The notes beneath the pieces are model-generated. The model worked only from the letters and a program-made list of their open reading frames with translations, was not told the origin of the DNA and did not search any database. A stretch of DNA of 64,000 nucleotides from Larkinella rosea (GTDB taxonomy: Bacteria > Bacteroidota > Bacteroidia > Cytophagales > Spirosomataceae): contig NZ_RQJO01000011.1 of the NCBI RefSeq assembly GCF_003858635.1, forward strand, positions 501,739 to 565,738, given 5' to 3'. Position 1 is the stretch's first letter, and every line of letters begins with the position of its first letter. Shown here piece by piece: positions 51,772 through 61,269 of the stretch. The translations under genes and the position numbers were made by a program.

Positions 51772-52998
51772 ATGCGGTCAATCATTCTTCTCTGCGTTTG
51801 TTTTTTCAGCCTGGCGCCTGTGCGGGCCCAATCCCAACCGACTTTCCACGTCATTCTGGTCGGTGCTACCGAAGACAAAGTTCTGGCCCGGGCCTGTCAG
51901 AACGATGTGGTTGAAGTGCACGAACAGTTTAAGCGTATTGCCGAAAGCATCGGTTATGCCTATAAACCGCGCCTGTTGGCGAAAGACCATTTCAGTAATG
52001 ACTACATCGGGGGGGTCGTGAATCAGTTAACCTGCGCTCCGGAGGATATTATCGTGTTTTACTACACCGGACACGGTTTTAACACCACCAAATACGACGG
52101 AAATTTCCCGATCATGATGGTGGATACGGTCGGAAGTAACTATCCTCTCATGCTGATTCACCAGGAGTTGATGAAAAAGAAACCCCGGTTTTGTCTGACC
52201 ATTGGCGATTGCTGCAATAAAGTAGTCGACGAAAAACTGCCAAAAGACCGCTCGATGGTGAAAGGGACGCAGTGCGATGCGGCCATTTACCGGCAGTTAT
52301 TTCTGGAACAGCAGGGGGGGGTTATTGCAACGAGCAGCAAACGGGGGCAGGTGTCGGGCGCTTCAGTGGACGGAAGTTTTTATACCAAGGCCCTTCTGGA
52401 AGCGATGGATTACGCCTGTCATTACAACAATCAGGTGACGTGGAGTCAATTGCTCGAAGATACTCAAACCCGGATGTGGGGCATTAAAGCGGCTCGTTTG
52501 GCCGGGCAGAAATCGATTTTTGAACTCGGATTGATCAACAATGCGGCAACCCCGCCCGCACCGGCGGTTGTTGCTCAGAACAACCCGGCGAATTCCAACG
52601 CCGGTCAGCCGGTTGCTGCAGTAACGCCGGTCGCACCGCCCGCAATGCCAGCCGGTTCCGGTCAACCGGCTCCCGCACCAGCTCAAGGCCCGAATTTCAG
52701 TGATGTCAACAGTTTTTTAAACACCCTGACGGACGAATCAATCGCCTATAAGGTACGCACGGTAACGCAAACGCAGGCCGGCAAATACTTTGTTCACAAC
52801 GCCCGGGTGAAAGTTTACGTCAACGCAACGCAGGTTGCGCAAATGCCGCTCGACCAGTTAATGAGCCGCTATTCGTCCCTGGCGGCCAGCATCCGGCAGG
52901 TCAACGTGGTGGAACGGCTTTCCAAATTAGATTCCTCCGGCCAGCTTTATACCGAAGTGGCCGTTCAGGAAATCTGGGAACCGGTGAAGAAAAATTAA
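51772..52998 (+). CDS. Secreted caspase-like protease (C14 family), first gene of caspase operon
   Basis: The ATG at 51772 (MRSIILLCVCFFSLAPVRAQ) starts a signal peptide and gives 408 residues; an upstream GTG would bury the signal. The caspase p20-like fold is evident: TFHVILVGATEDKVLARACQ, IIVFYYTGHGFNTTKYDGNF with His101, and CLTIGDCCNKV with Cys147/Cys148, the latter aligning with the catalytic Cys. VIATSSKRGQVSGASVDGSF and YTKALLEAMDYA match the later caspase strands. A Pro/Ala-rich linker (~255-305) leads to a C-terminal ~100-residue domain of unknown function. A periplasmic or surface endopeptidase is likely; the DCCN around the nucleophile is unusual. Confidence 0.85.
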   Translation: MRSIILLCVCFFSLAPVRAQSQPTFHVILVGATEDKVLARACQNDVVEVHEQFKRIAESIGYAYKPRLLAKDHFSNDYIGGVVNQLTCAPEDIIVFYYTGHGFNTTKYDGNFPIMMVDTVGSNYPLMLIHQELMKKKPRFCLTIGDCCNKVVDEKLPKDRSMVKGTQCDAAIYRQLFLEQQGGVIATSSKRGQVSGASVDGSFYTKALLEAMDYACHYNNQVTWSQLLEDTQTRMWGIKAARLAGQKSIFELGLINNAATPPAPAVVAQNNPANSNAGQPVAAVTPVAPPAMPAGSGQPAPAPAQGPNFSDVNSFLNTLTDESIAYKVRTVTQTQAGKYFVHNARVKVYVNATQVAQMPLDQLMSRYSSLAASIRQVNVVERLSKLDSSGQLYTEVAVQEIWEPVKKN

Positions 52999-53027
52999 CT
53001 CAATCAATTCCACATTCCACGATACGA

Positions 53028-53663
53028 ATGAAATCATTTTTGCTACTGACACTGCTGACGGTTTCTTCAACTGCGGCCTGGTCCAATGAAAATGTTTCCG
53101 CCGATTCGGATACGCTGACCCAACAGCAACTGGAGGGCTTTGGCCGCGAAGCTAAAAACCGGATCAGTACTTTGGTCGATTATCTGGGGGTAATTGTGAA
53201 TAAAAACCGCTCTTACGAGGAAAGGAAAGACGCCATCCGGCAGGCTTCGCTCATGTTTTCGGAAAAAGCCACGGTCGAAGTGTCCAACATCAAAACCGGG
53301 ATGATTACCCGATTACCCATTCGGCAGTACCTCGAAAAAATAAAGATGCTTTCCTACGACCGGGTGGAGATCAAAAGCTACTGGCCGGCTGGATTGAGTG
53401 TCTGGAAAAAGGTGGCGGATGGCTCTTATCAGGCTTCCGGGCAGTATTTTCTGGAATTTGAGGCCTGGAGAAACGGAAATACGAAGTCCGTTGAGGCAGA
53501 TGAATCCGTGAAAATCATTTCTGCCGAGCTCAAAACCGTGGATGACCCTTTCTATGGGGGCAAGAAATGGATGCTTTTGTTTACGGGAGAATCGACAATG
53601 AGTATTCAGAGTAAATCCGTGGATTCCAGTGCGGTTATGCGGCAGCCGGTGAAAAAGAACTAA
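53028..53663 (+). CDS. Secreted protein of unknown function, paralogue A
   Basis: The 211-residue protein has a signal peptide (KSFLLLTLLTVSSTAAWS). It shares with the next gene the segments DTLTQQQLE-FG-EAKNRI, VDYLGVI, KNRS-EER-DAIRQA, VE-SNI-TG, PIRQYLEKIK-LSYDRVEI, DGSY-A-GQYF and DPFY, at clearly more than 40 per cent identity. The pattern is compatible with an NTF2/SnoaL-like alpha-beta cone, but that is a guess. It is 29 bp downstream of the first caspase gene. Its C-terminus (RQPVKKN) resembles the caspase C-terminus (WEPVKKN). Confidence 0.65.
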   Translation: MKSFLLLTLLTVSSTAAWSNENVSADSDTLTQQQLEGFGREAKNRISTLVDYLGVIVNKNRSYEERKDAIRQASLMFSEKATVEVSNIKTGMITRLPIRQYLEKIKMLSYDRVEIKSYWPAGLSVWKKVADGSYQASGQYFLEFEAWRNGNTKSVEADESVKIISAELKTVDDPFYGGKKWMLLFTGESTMSIQSKSVDSSAVMRQPVKKN

Positions 53664-53686
53664 CCTAACTAAACAAGATACGACCA

Positions 53687-54313
53687 ATGAAACCATTTTT
53701 TCTATCGCTGGCACTGAGTCTGATGGGATTCTGCCATTCGGTCCATGCGCAGGGGATGCAAAAAGCGCCCGCCAGTGCGGATACGCTGACGCAGCAACAA
53801 CTGGAGGACTTTGGTAATGAGGCTAAAAACCGGATTAAAGCATTCGTAGACTATCTGGGGGTGATTGCGGATAAAAACCGTTCATTCGAAGAACGGAACG
53901 ATGCCATCCGACAGGCCATGCTGATGTTCCAGAAAACAACCATGAATGGAAAACCTCCAATGGTTGAAATCTCCAACATTCGAACCGGGAAGTACAGCTA
54001 CTATCCCATCCGCCAATATCTGGAGAAGATAAAAACATTGTCCTACGATCGAGTGGAAATTACCAATTTTGAGTCGGTTCGGCTTAATAACTGGGAAAAG
54101 CAACCGGATGGCTCGTATCGGGCGACCGGACAGTACTTCCAGGGATTCAAGGCCTGGAAAAACGGCAATACGCAGCCAGTTTATGCGGATAAAACGACCA
54201 AAAAAATTGCCGCCGATCTCAATGTCAGGGAAGATCCTTTTTACAAAGAGAAGCAGTGGATGGTACTGTTTGGCGATATCACGGTTGCCATGACGGAACA
54301 GGACAACAATTAA
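53687..54313 (+). CDS. Secreted protein of unknown function, paralogue B
   Basis: The 208-residue protein starts with the signal peptide KPFFLSLALSLMGFCHSVHA and is a tandem duplicate of the preceding gene, 23 bp away. Conserved blocks with paralogue A span almost the full length. Differences concentrate in a short insertion (TTMNGKPPM) and in the C-terminal tail. The duplication is old enough that the DNA is well diverged. Function unknown; likely periplasmic. Confidence 0.65.
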   Translation: MKPFFLSLALSLMGFCHSVHAQGMQKAPASADTLTQQQLEDFGNEAKNRIKAFVDYLGVIADKNRSFEERNDAIRQAMLMFQKTTMNGKPPMVEISNIRTGKYSYYPIRQYLEKIKTLSYDRVEITNFESVRLNNWEKQPDGSYRATGQYFQGFKAWKNGNTQPVYADKTTKKIAADLNVREDPFYKEKQWMVLFGDITVAMTEQDNN

Positions 54314-54323
54314 ACCGCTCCGC

Positions 54324-55325
54324 ATGAAAATCTGGTATTTTTTAGTTGGATTGACGTTGCTCTCCACCAGCTACCGTCAGTTTGAGCGGGCTTTGCCCGG
54401 GCAGGAGATGTCGGCCGATACGCTCCGGCAGCCCATTGCTGCCGATACCCTGAAAAGCCGGCCCGCTGATTCACTGGCCCGACCGTATCTGACGGTGGTG
54501 AGTCGCCCGGCCGAACCGTTTATGATTCAGCGGATTGCGTTTGTGGACGATTTCCTGGCCCGGCTCAACTACCAGCGAACACCAACCCACCAGGCATTTG
54601 ATTCGCTGAGCCGACTGGCTTACCCGCGCGAACGCTACGTACGGATGTTATTTAACGAAGAAGATCCCCGGCTGAATCTGCGCTCGGGTCGGTACAGCCC
54701 GGCCTATCAGACGCTGGTCGACGATTTCGTAACCACGGTGGCAACCGATACGGCAGCGGTTTTATTACCCAAAGATTCGATGCAGTTATTTGGTGAAGTA
54801 GAGTATTCCGTTTTGTACCGGAATACACCCCATAAGATCCGGTTTTTTCTGAAACAACACCGGGTTGGGTCCGGCCACGACTGGAAGATCATCGATGCAC
54901 AGGCGGCTTTTCTGAAAATTACGAAGGCGGATACGATGACGAGCGATACCGTCAAACGCAATAACCCGCACCTGTACATCAGTTCCGAAACCCACGAAAC
55001 CCGGTTTTTAAACCTGTACAAATTGCTGCGCAGCCACGAAAACCTGCTGGCTTTTACGCTGGAGGGCTACCCGCCAAGTCCGGCGTTGCTCCGGCTGGCC
55101 CGGGCGTTGCGCGACGGCAGTCTGACGTTGCAGGAAACCCAGCAGGTGAATCTGTACCTGGATGTTCGCCGGGGGTGGTTGCTCAAACTGAATGATTTTC
55201 ACCGGGAAAAGGAGAATGCGGGCTGGCTCATTACCGACCTCTACAGCGTCGAATACCGGAGTCCGCTGCCCGCTCCAATTGACCGGTTTCTGACCTGGGC
55301 GGCATTGTCTAAAAAGTCTGACTAA
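54324..55325 (+). CDS. Secreted protein of unknown function in caspase operon
   Basis: The 333-residue protein has a short hydrophobic N-terminus (KIWYFLVGLTLLSTSY), probably a signal peptide. It has a Ser/Thr/Pro-rich stretch (~25-60) and then a domain with FMIQRIAFVDDFLARLNYQR, YPRERYVRMLFNEEDPRLNL, YQTLVDDFVTTVA, LFGEVEYSVLYRNTPHKIRF and HDWKIIDAQAAFL. A second region, LYISSETHETRFLNLYKLLR, ends the protein. No family is recognised. It starts 10 bp after paralogue B. Confidence 0.6.
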   Translation: MKIWYFLVGLTLLSTSYRQFERALPGQEMSADTLRQPIAADTLKSRPADSLARPYLTVVSRPAEPFMIQRIAFVDDFLARLNYQRTPTHQAFDSLSRLAYPRERYVRMLFNEEDPRLNLRSGRYSPAYQTLVDDFVTTVATDTAAVLLPKDSMQLFGEVEYSVLYRNTPHKIRFFLKQHRVGSGHDWKIIDAQAAFLKITKADTMTSDTVKRNNPHLYISSETHETRFLNLYKLLRSHENLLAFTLEGYPPSPALLRLARALRDGSLTLQETQQVNLYLDVRRGWLLKLNDFHREKENAGWLITDLYSVEYRSPLPAPIDRFLTWAALSKKSD

Positions 55326-55326
55326 G

Positions 55327-56355
55327 ATGGAACGCATGAAAAAGACACTGATATTGATTCTGCTGGGAATCTGGATTTCACTGGCAACCGGCTGGGCAAC
55401 TCCCCAAAAACCGTCGGGCATCGTTCTCATGGATTCGGCAGTAACGAATTTTCTGAAAAGATGGGAAAACCGGGTCAACCGACTCAGCAACCGGGTCGAT
55501 TCGGCGGAAATTAACAACCGTCGACAGGCCGCTCTGACCGGTTTCTTTATCGCCGATACCGTCCAGATTCCGGACCTGCGTCAACCCGCCGTCATTTACC
55601 GGCATACCATTCCTCAGGTGTCGGCCCGGAACTGGGTTGGTGGCTTTTCGAACCTGTTTTGGGAAGATGTCTTTCAGTTCAAAATTAACCCCAGCCGGAT
55701 GCAGGTTGTGGCCAAAAAAAGGAACCGTGTGCAACTGGAGGTAACGGTTTTCGTCGAACTAACGGGGATTCGGAACGAAGGTCGGCAGCCGCATCACCTG
55801 CGCGATGCGTGGGTATTGACGCTGGAGGCCAAAGCTATGAAATCGGCTTACCGGGATTTGGCTATTCGCAGCATTCGTCGGCTTGGCGGGCCGGTTGAAC
55901 TCCCCGGTTTGACGCTGGCTAAAGTGGCGGACTACCACGATCGCCTGCAGCATTGGTTCGTGCGGTTTTTGGCCGATTCGAGCCAGCGCACCGAAGCCCG
56001 CTGGCACCTGAAGGAATTGATGCGATCGGACACGGTTTTGGTTCGAATTGATGAGAAAACCGATACGCTCACGCTGGATCAACTCCTGCAGTTAAAGCTG
56101 CGGACCGAGTCGGTGGCCCGTTTCCAGGTTCAGTCGTTCGATATGGAATATTGCGACGAATTTCTCCGGAATCCCGATAATGTGCTGGTAGGTCAGTTGA
56201 TTCTGCTCGAAGGCATTACGGTTTCGGCGGATAATCAGCAACTCTACCAGCGTCGACGCACCGATGCGGTTCCTTTTCCGTCCCATCATTCGGGCCGCTG
56301 GGCGCAGGTGTCAAACGTAACCGTAAACTGGAATAAACCGAGCCAAACCCGATGA
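55327..56355 (+). CDS. Secreted protein of unknown function in caspase operon
   Basis: The 342-residue protein has a signal peptide (KKTLILILLGIWISLATGWA); ATG 55327 or 55336 may be the start. The mature part includes FLKRWENRVNRLSNRVDSAE, RQAALTGFFIADTVQIPDLR and QVVAKKRNRVQLEVTVFVEL. It ends with WAQVSNVTVNW. The VEVTVFVEL...LRDAWVLTLEA strands hint at a beta-rich domain similar in layout to the preceding gene product, but I do not recognise a family. It starts 1 bp after the previous stop, and its own TGA overlaps the next ATG by 4 bp (ATGA). Confidence 0.6.
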   Translation: MERMKKTLILILLGIWISLATGWATPQKPSGIVLMDSAVTNFLKRWENRVNRLSNRVDSAEINNRRQAALTGFFIADTVQIPDLRQPAVIYRHTIPQVSARNWVGGFSNLFWEDVFQFKINPSRMQVVAKKRNRVQLEVTVFVELTGIRNEGRQPHHLRDAWVLTLEAKAMKSAYRDLAIRSIRRLGGPVELPGLTLAKVADYHDRLQHWFVRFLADSSQRTEARWHLKELMRSDTVLVRIDEKTDTLTLDQLLQLKLRTESVARFQVQSFDMEYCDEFLRNPDNVLVGQLILLEGITVSADNQQLYQRRRTDAVPFPSHHSGRWAQVSNVTVNWNKPSQTR

Positions 56356-57923
56356 AATCACTCCGGAATACGATACTGCTGGCGGCTTTGGTGAGCCTGA
56401 GTCTTTCGTTCCTGCAAGCCCAGTCAACCCGCACCGCCCAGCAATGGATGGACCTCGCCGACCAGGAAACCGATCCGCAGAAAGCCCTTGCATATTATAA
56501 GGAAGTACTGAAGATTCAGCCCGATGGGCCAACGGCCGCCGAAGCCTACAACGGTTGTGCGGTGATGCGTTCGGGGCCAACGGTGAAAGCTTACCGGGAA
56601 GCACTCGAGGACATCGAGCAGGCCATTCGGCGGAACGAAGGACCGGCCAAATACTACGCCCAGCGCGCTTACATCTACGTTCAGTTGAGCGAGTACGACC
56701 GGGCCGCCCGGGATTATGAGCAGGCCATCCGTCGGGCTCCCGCCAAAGCCGACTATTACAGCGGATTGAGCTATTGCCAGACCAAACACGGCCGGTTCGA
56801 TGAAGCCGAAACTACCGCGCAAAAAGGCATCGATTTAGATGCAAAATCGCCGTATGCCTACCGAAACCGGGGGCGGGCGCGGTTGCGGAAAGGTCAAATT
56901 GATGTAGCCATTGCCGATTTTCAGACCAGCCTGCAATTGAAACACGGCCAGCTTTTTCGGGTCTATTGTGATCTGGGCGAAGCGTATGAGCAAAAAGGCG
57001 ATTCGCAGCAGGCTCTGAAGTATTACCAGCAGGCCCTGGACCGCGACCCTGATTTTGCCGATGCGCTGGTGGGCAAACGGCAACTGGAGCAGAAGTTGAA
57101 GACGGGGGGCGGTGCGTCAATCCTGCCCGCGTCGAACTTTACGGGCCGCCGGGTGGCGCTGGTGCTGGGCAATTCCGGTTACCAGTACATCAATAGCCTG
57201 GACGGGCAACCCGCAAACGATGCCCGGAGCATGGAGAAACGATTGACCGAACTGGGCTTCGAAACCGTGCTGGCGGTGGATCTGGCGCGCGATGCCACCG
57301 AAAAAATGCTGCGGGAATTCTACGCAAAAGCCAGTAAAGCCGATGTGGTGCTCGTGTTCTATGCGGGTCACGGCGTACAGCATCATGGCGAAAACTACCT
57401 GTTGCCCATTGACATTCAGCTGAAAAAAGCGGAAGATATTGAACTACAGGCATTTTCGGTCACCAACCTGATCGATGCCCTGCAAAAGCAGGAACCCCGG
57501 TATTGCATTTTCATCATCGATGCCTGCCGCGATGACCCATTTAGTAAACCCGCTGGAACGGTTGCCCCCGTTGGAGCGAATAATCCGGATAAGGAAAAAC
57601 ACCGGTCCGTGGCGCTTCCGAAAGGAATCGAACAACCCAAACCCGGCCAGGGGATGGCGCGGGGTTTTCGGCCCATCCACGTCGAAAGCCGCATCCGTAA
57701 CTGCTACGTGGCCCTGGCAACGGCGCCGGGTGCGACCGCCCGCAACGGCCCGAATCAGAATGGCTATTATACGTCTGCCTTGCTGACACACCTGAAAAAA
57801 GGCAGACGGATCGACGACGTGTTTCGCGATGTGCGCAGCGAAGTGGTGAAGCAAACACAGAAAAGCGGTTTTTCCCAACAACCCGAATACATCGACCGAA
57901 CCGTTGAATACCTCATTTTATAA
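56352..57923 (+). CDS. Secreted TPR plus caspase (C14) protease
   Basis: The 523-residue protein has a signal peptide (ILLAALVSLSLSFLQAQ), about five TPR motifs (residues ~25-245, for example YYAQRAYIYVQLSEYDRAAR) and a C-terminal caspase domain (~262-523). The caspase part has RVALVLGNSGYQYINSL, ANDARSMEKRLTELGFETVL, VLVFYAGHGVQHHGENYLLP with His340, and YCIFIIDACRDDPF with Cys392. These are canonical bacterial orthocaspase motifs. GYYTSALLTHL and QTQKSGFSQQPEYID also match family strands. TPR-caspase fusions are typical of regulatory or scaffolded bacterial caspases. It is coupled to the preceding gene by ATGA. Confidence 0.92.
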   Translation: MKSLRNTILLAALVSLSLSFLQAQSTRTAQQWMDLADQETDPQKALAYYKEVLKIQPDGPTAAEAYNGCAVMRSGPTVKAYREALEDIEQAIRRNEGPAKYYAQRAYIYVQLSEYDRAARDYEQAIRRAPAKADYYSGLSYCQTKHGRFDEAETTAQKGIDLDAKSPYAYRNRGRARLRKGQIDVAIADFQTSLQLKHGQLFRVYCDLGEAYEQKGDSQQALKYYQQALDRDPDFADALVGKRQLEQKLKTGGGASILPASNFTGRRVALVLGNSGYQYINSLDGQPANDARSMEKRLTELGFETVLAVDLARDATEKMLREFYAKASKADVVLVFYAGHGVQHHGENYLLPIDIQLKKAEDIELQAFSVTNLIDALQKQEPRYCIFIIDACRDDPFSKPAGTVAPVGANNPDKEKHRSVALPKGIEQPKPGQGMARGFRPIHVESRIRNCYVALATAPGATARNGPNQNGYYTSALLTHLKKGRRIDDVFRDVRSEVVKQTQKSGFSQQPEYIDRTVEYLIL

Positions 57924-57942
57924 CACTAGTCTACTGACAATC

Positions 57943-59445
57943 ATGAAACGATTTATACGGACGGTTCCTGGGGCCTTGTTGTTGATTCTGACGGCTTTAC
58001 AGCTGGCGACGGCGCAGCAGAACTTTACGAAAGGCGACAGTGCGTCATTTATTATTCACTGCCATACGGCGCTGGAAGATTACGTCAGTTCGTTGAACGC
58101 AGCCGGTTTTTACTGCCAGTCGCAGGGGGAATTCAACAGCAAACAACAGGTGTTGATTGCGCAGTCATTTCTCGGCAAAGATGTGTTTGTGTACAGCGAT
58201 CTGGCGTCCGAACCCTACCCGATCGAGCAGTATTCGCAGCAATTCCGGCTTTATAAAGGCAATGCCGAAGTCAATCTGGATCAGGAGAAATACGTGCTGA
58301 GTCAGAATAAAACGGGAAAACCGGTGCTGATTGTGTACGTGACGCAAACGACGGAGTTTGAAAAACCGGGCACGAGCCGCACCAAACGGACGACTCCGCT
58401 GGCCATTCATTTTGCCTTCGATTTCAAGCCGGAAGCAACGGGTTTTGAACCCCAGAATTACCGGATTGTCCGGATCGAAAAGGCGGACGCCATTCCAGCG
58501 AGAGCCGTGCCGTTTCCGGCCGGAGTTAACCTGATTGCGCTGCGCGAGCGGGAACGCAGCCTGAGCTGGGCGACCTACCGGCTGGCTAAAAGCATCGCTG
58601 AAACCTTGCCTGATAAGAAACGCGCCGTGGTGATCCGGAAATTTTCGTATGAGAACAGCCAGCTGACCAATGCCTTTTCCGACCAGTTAGCCGATGAACT
58701 GCGGCATCGCCTTAAAACCGATCAGGGAATTCGGGTGGTGGCCGACGAAACGAGCCAGGAGCAGGGCATTCGCGGAAGTTACCGCGAAAGGGGGGGGCAG
58801 GTCGAAATTACGGCGGAACTTTTTGAGGTGGGAACCGACAAAAGCGTGACCAAACTCAAACCCAATCTGGATTTGCCGACCGTCTGGGTGCAGCAAAAAG
58901 GACTGAAACTGAAACCGGAGGATAACGATGCGGCCATTGCTACCCAGCAGGCCATCGTCGTGGATGCCCCTGCGCCAGCGGAAGCCGCCAAACCGGAAGC
59001 CCTGCTGGTGACGATGACGGCTTCGGGAAAGACACGAAAAAATCTGGAATTCTGGGAAAATGATACGATGACGGTTCGGGTGCGGGCCAATAAGCCCTGC
59101 CACGTGCGGCTCGTGTATGTGCAGTCCAACGGCGAAATCGCGATGCTCTGGAAAGATCTTGAAATCAAGGCTGGTGAGGAAAACAAAGACATCGTATTTC
59201 CCGAACAGTTCAAATGCATTCCACCTTTCGGTCAGGAAACGCTGATTGCGGCCGCTTCGACCTCACGGTTCTGCCCAATCGAAACCAAAGAAAATGAACA
59301 CGGTGCCGAGATCATTGTCGGTTCGATGAAAGATGCGCTGAAAAACATGCGGTGCGTCGATCGTGGGTTTACCCGAATTCCGCAACTGGCAGAAACGCGG
59401 CTTGTGCTGACCACCCGTGGTTCAAACCTGATGAGTCAAAAATAA
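57943..59445 (+). CDS. Secreted DUF4384-like protein
   Basis: The ATG at 57943 (MKRFIRTVPGALLLILTALQ) gives 500 residues with a signal peptide. The middle part resembles the FlgO/CsgG-like nucleotide-free alpha-beta fold: AKSIAETLPDKKRAVVIRKF, FSDQLADELRHRLKTDQGIR, VVADETSQEQGIRGSY and ITAELFEVGT. The C-terminus has the DUF4384 pattern WENDTMTVRVRANKPCHVRL, VQSNGEIAMLWKD and QETLIAAASTSRFC. DUF4384 domains commonly accompany bacterial caspases, which supports a shared role with the neighbouring gene. It follows the TPR-caspase gene by 19 bp. Confidence 0.8.
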   Translation: MKRFIRTVPGALLLILTALQLATAQQNFTKGDSASFIIHCHTALEDYVSSLNAAGFYCQSQGEFNSKQQVLIAQSFLGKDVFVYSDLASEPYPIEQYSQQFRLYKGNAEVNLDQEKYVLSQNKTGKPVLIVYVTQTTEFEKPGTSRTKRTTPLAIHFAFDFKPEATGFEPQNYRIVRIEKADAIPARAVPFPAGVNLIALRERERSLSWATYRLAKSIAETLPDKKRAVVIRKFSYENSQLTNAFSDQLADELRHRLKTDQGIRVVADETSQEQGIRGSYRERGGQVEITAELFEVGTDKSVTKLKPNLDLPTVWVQQKGLKLKPEDNDAAIATQQAIVVDAPAPAEAAKPEALLVTMTASGKTRKNLEFWENDTMTVRVRANKPCHVRLVYVQSNGEIAMLWKDLEIKAGEENKDIVFPEQFKCIPPFGQETLIAAASTSRFCPIETKENEHGAEIIVGSMKDALKNMRCVDRGFTRIPQLAETRLVLTTRGSNLMSQK

Positions 59446-59498
59446 CCAATCGCCTATTGAATCGAACTTTCTAATTATCCTGTCTAACCCATTCACGT

Positions 59499-61250
59499 AT
59501 GAAAATGCTGCGCTATTCGTTTCTGATGACCCTGCTGCTGTTGCTGCCAGCTATCCTGTTCGCCCAGAAGCGGGAAAAGAAGAAAAAGGAAGAAGAAAAA
59601 CCGGCCGTGGTAGCCCCTCAACCTGTTGTTGAAGACAAACCGGTGGATGATGTTCCGCGTAATAAGAATGCAAAAGGGACAATCATCGAGTTTAAGCCAC
59701 CTTATAATCACATGCTGGTGCTAGCCGAAGATGATGAAGAAGGGCGATATCGCCACGTTTTCCTAACCGATTCTACGCTGTTTCCGAAGCATAAGGTTTC
59801 ATATAATAAAGACAAGCGGAAACCGGTAAAACCGAAGGATTTAATCTCTCGTTCTTTTTTTCGGGCAGGGATGGAGATCAATTTCCATTTCGATCATTAC
59901 CAGAGTTCACTGCGAAATGTGGCCAAAGAAATTTATTTGGATGATGATTATTTTGGTAATGCGAAGGTCAATGGGATTCTGGAATTCCGGGATGGAAATC
60001 GGGCAGTAATTGATGGCCATGAAGTCCGGCTGGACAATGGAGCCGTGATCAAAGGGGAGGAGGAATGGAAAAACAAGACGTTCACCACCTTTAATCAGAT
60101 GCAACTGGGAGCCGAATTGACGGTACGCGGTCGGCGTGATACGACAGGCGTCATTTTTGTAAAAAAGGGGACCATGCGGCCAGTTGATATCACTAAGGAC
60201 GATTTGATGATGCGCCGAGCCATGAATCGCGCCATGGTGATGAACAAGGATGTTCTGCAGATCGGCAAGGAAACCTCATTCCGGTTTGTCACGGATCGGA
60301 ACATCTTTGCGTACGTCAACGACATTGGTCAGAAACTGATTCCGGAATACCTGAAATCGCTGGATATTGAACACCCCGATTTCATCAATTTTAAGTTTTA
60401 TCTCGTTCACGATGACTCGTTCAATGCATCCGCTTATCCGAATGGGACGGTTATTGTGCATACAGGCCTACTCAAACAGCTGGAAAACGAGGCTCAACTG
60501 GCGGCCATTCTGGGCCATGAAATTGCGCATGTGACCCAGCGGCATCATACCAAAAGTTATCGAAACGGAAAAGACTGGCAGGCATTTGCCGATTTTAGTA
60601 ACGTAGCACTCGGCACGCAGGTTTCCTCCGATATTCCGGCTCAGGTGATTCAGGCAGCGAAAGATATGAAGTATAGCAGCTATGATCGGAATCAGGAAAC
60701 CCAGGCTGACCGGATCGGTTTGCAGTACATGTTCAACGCTGGGTATGATCCTCGCGAGGCTGCCAAGATATGGGATAAACTGGCGCGGGAAGAAAAAAAC
60801 GATATTGAATCGCCCATCGAAGCCGAAGCCCTGCAATTTGCGATGAATGCATCGAGTACCGGTGAGCAACGAGCGGACAATAACGATCGGGCAAAAAAAA
60901 TGGCTGCAATGGGTCAATCAATGCGAAAACAGGATTTCGCATTAATGATGTTCCGGAATGTGGCGGCTAAAAAAGGGGAGTCGGTCTATGCGTCTCACCC
61001 GCGTTCCCGCGACCGGTATAACCACGTCAACTTCCTGCTATCGACGGCTTTTGCCTTCAAGGATTTTGAGAAACTGTCGACCGGCGAGAGCGAGTTTAAA
61101 AACATTCAGTCGAAGATAACGGCGCCCGCTTCAACGCCCGTACCGACCTCTACTCCGCCCGGATCCGGAAGCAATGGACCTAAACCCCCCAAGCCACTCA
61201 AAACTCCGAAAAGCAAACCCGGCGGGAAATCTTTCGTAAAACCTAAATGA
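59499..61250 (+). CDS. Secreted M48 family zinc metalloprotease
   Basis: The 583-residue protein has a signal peptide (FLMTLLLLLPAILFAQ), then a charged Lys/Glu tract. A ~200-residue N-terminal region of unknown function contains IIEFKPPYNHMLVLAEDDEE and a possible OB/KOW-like repeat. The M48 domain (from ~265) shows NAYP-like FNASAYPNGTVIVHTGLL, the zinc motif HEIAH at 340-344 and the third-ligand motif ETQAD at 400-404 with Glu400. The Pro-rich tail has the repeat PKPPKPLKTPKS. It would cleave misfolded or specific envelope proteins, like BepA or YcaL. It is the eighth gene of the operon, between a DUF4384 gene and a third caspase gene. Confidence 0.93.
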   Translation: MKMLRYSFLMTLLLLLPAILFAQKREKKKKEEEKPAVVAPQPVVEDKPVDDVPRNKNAKGTIIEFKPPYNHMLVLAEDDEEGRYRHVFLTDSTLFPKHKVSYNKDKRKPVKPKDLISRSFFRAGMEINFHFDHYQSSLRNVAKEIYLDDDYFGNAKVNGILEFRDGNRAVIDGHEVRLDNGAVIKGEEEWKNKTFTTFNQMQLGAELTVRGRRDTTGVIFVKKGTMRPVDITKDDLMMRRAMNRAMVMNKDVLQIGKETSFRFVTDRNIFAYVNDIGQKLIPEYLKSLDIEHPDFINFKFYLVHDDSFNASAYPNGTVIVHTGLLKQLENEAQLAAILGHEIAHVTQRHHTKSYRNGKDWQAFADFSNVALGTQVSSDIPAQVIQAAKDMKYSSYDRNQETQADRIGLQYMFNAGYDPREAAKIWDKLAREEKNDIESPIEAEALQFAMNASSTGEQRADNNDRAKKMAAMGQSMRKQDFALMMFRNVAAKKGESVYASHPRSRDRYNHVNFLLSTAFAFKDFEKLSTGESEFKNIQSKITAPASTPVPTSTPPGSGSNGPKPPKPLKTPKSKPGGKSFVKPK

Positions 61251-61269
61251 TTCTAACCCCAACACCGTG

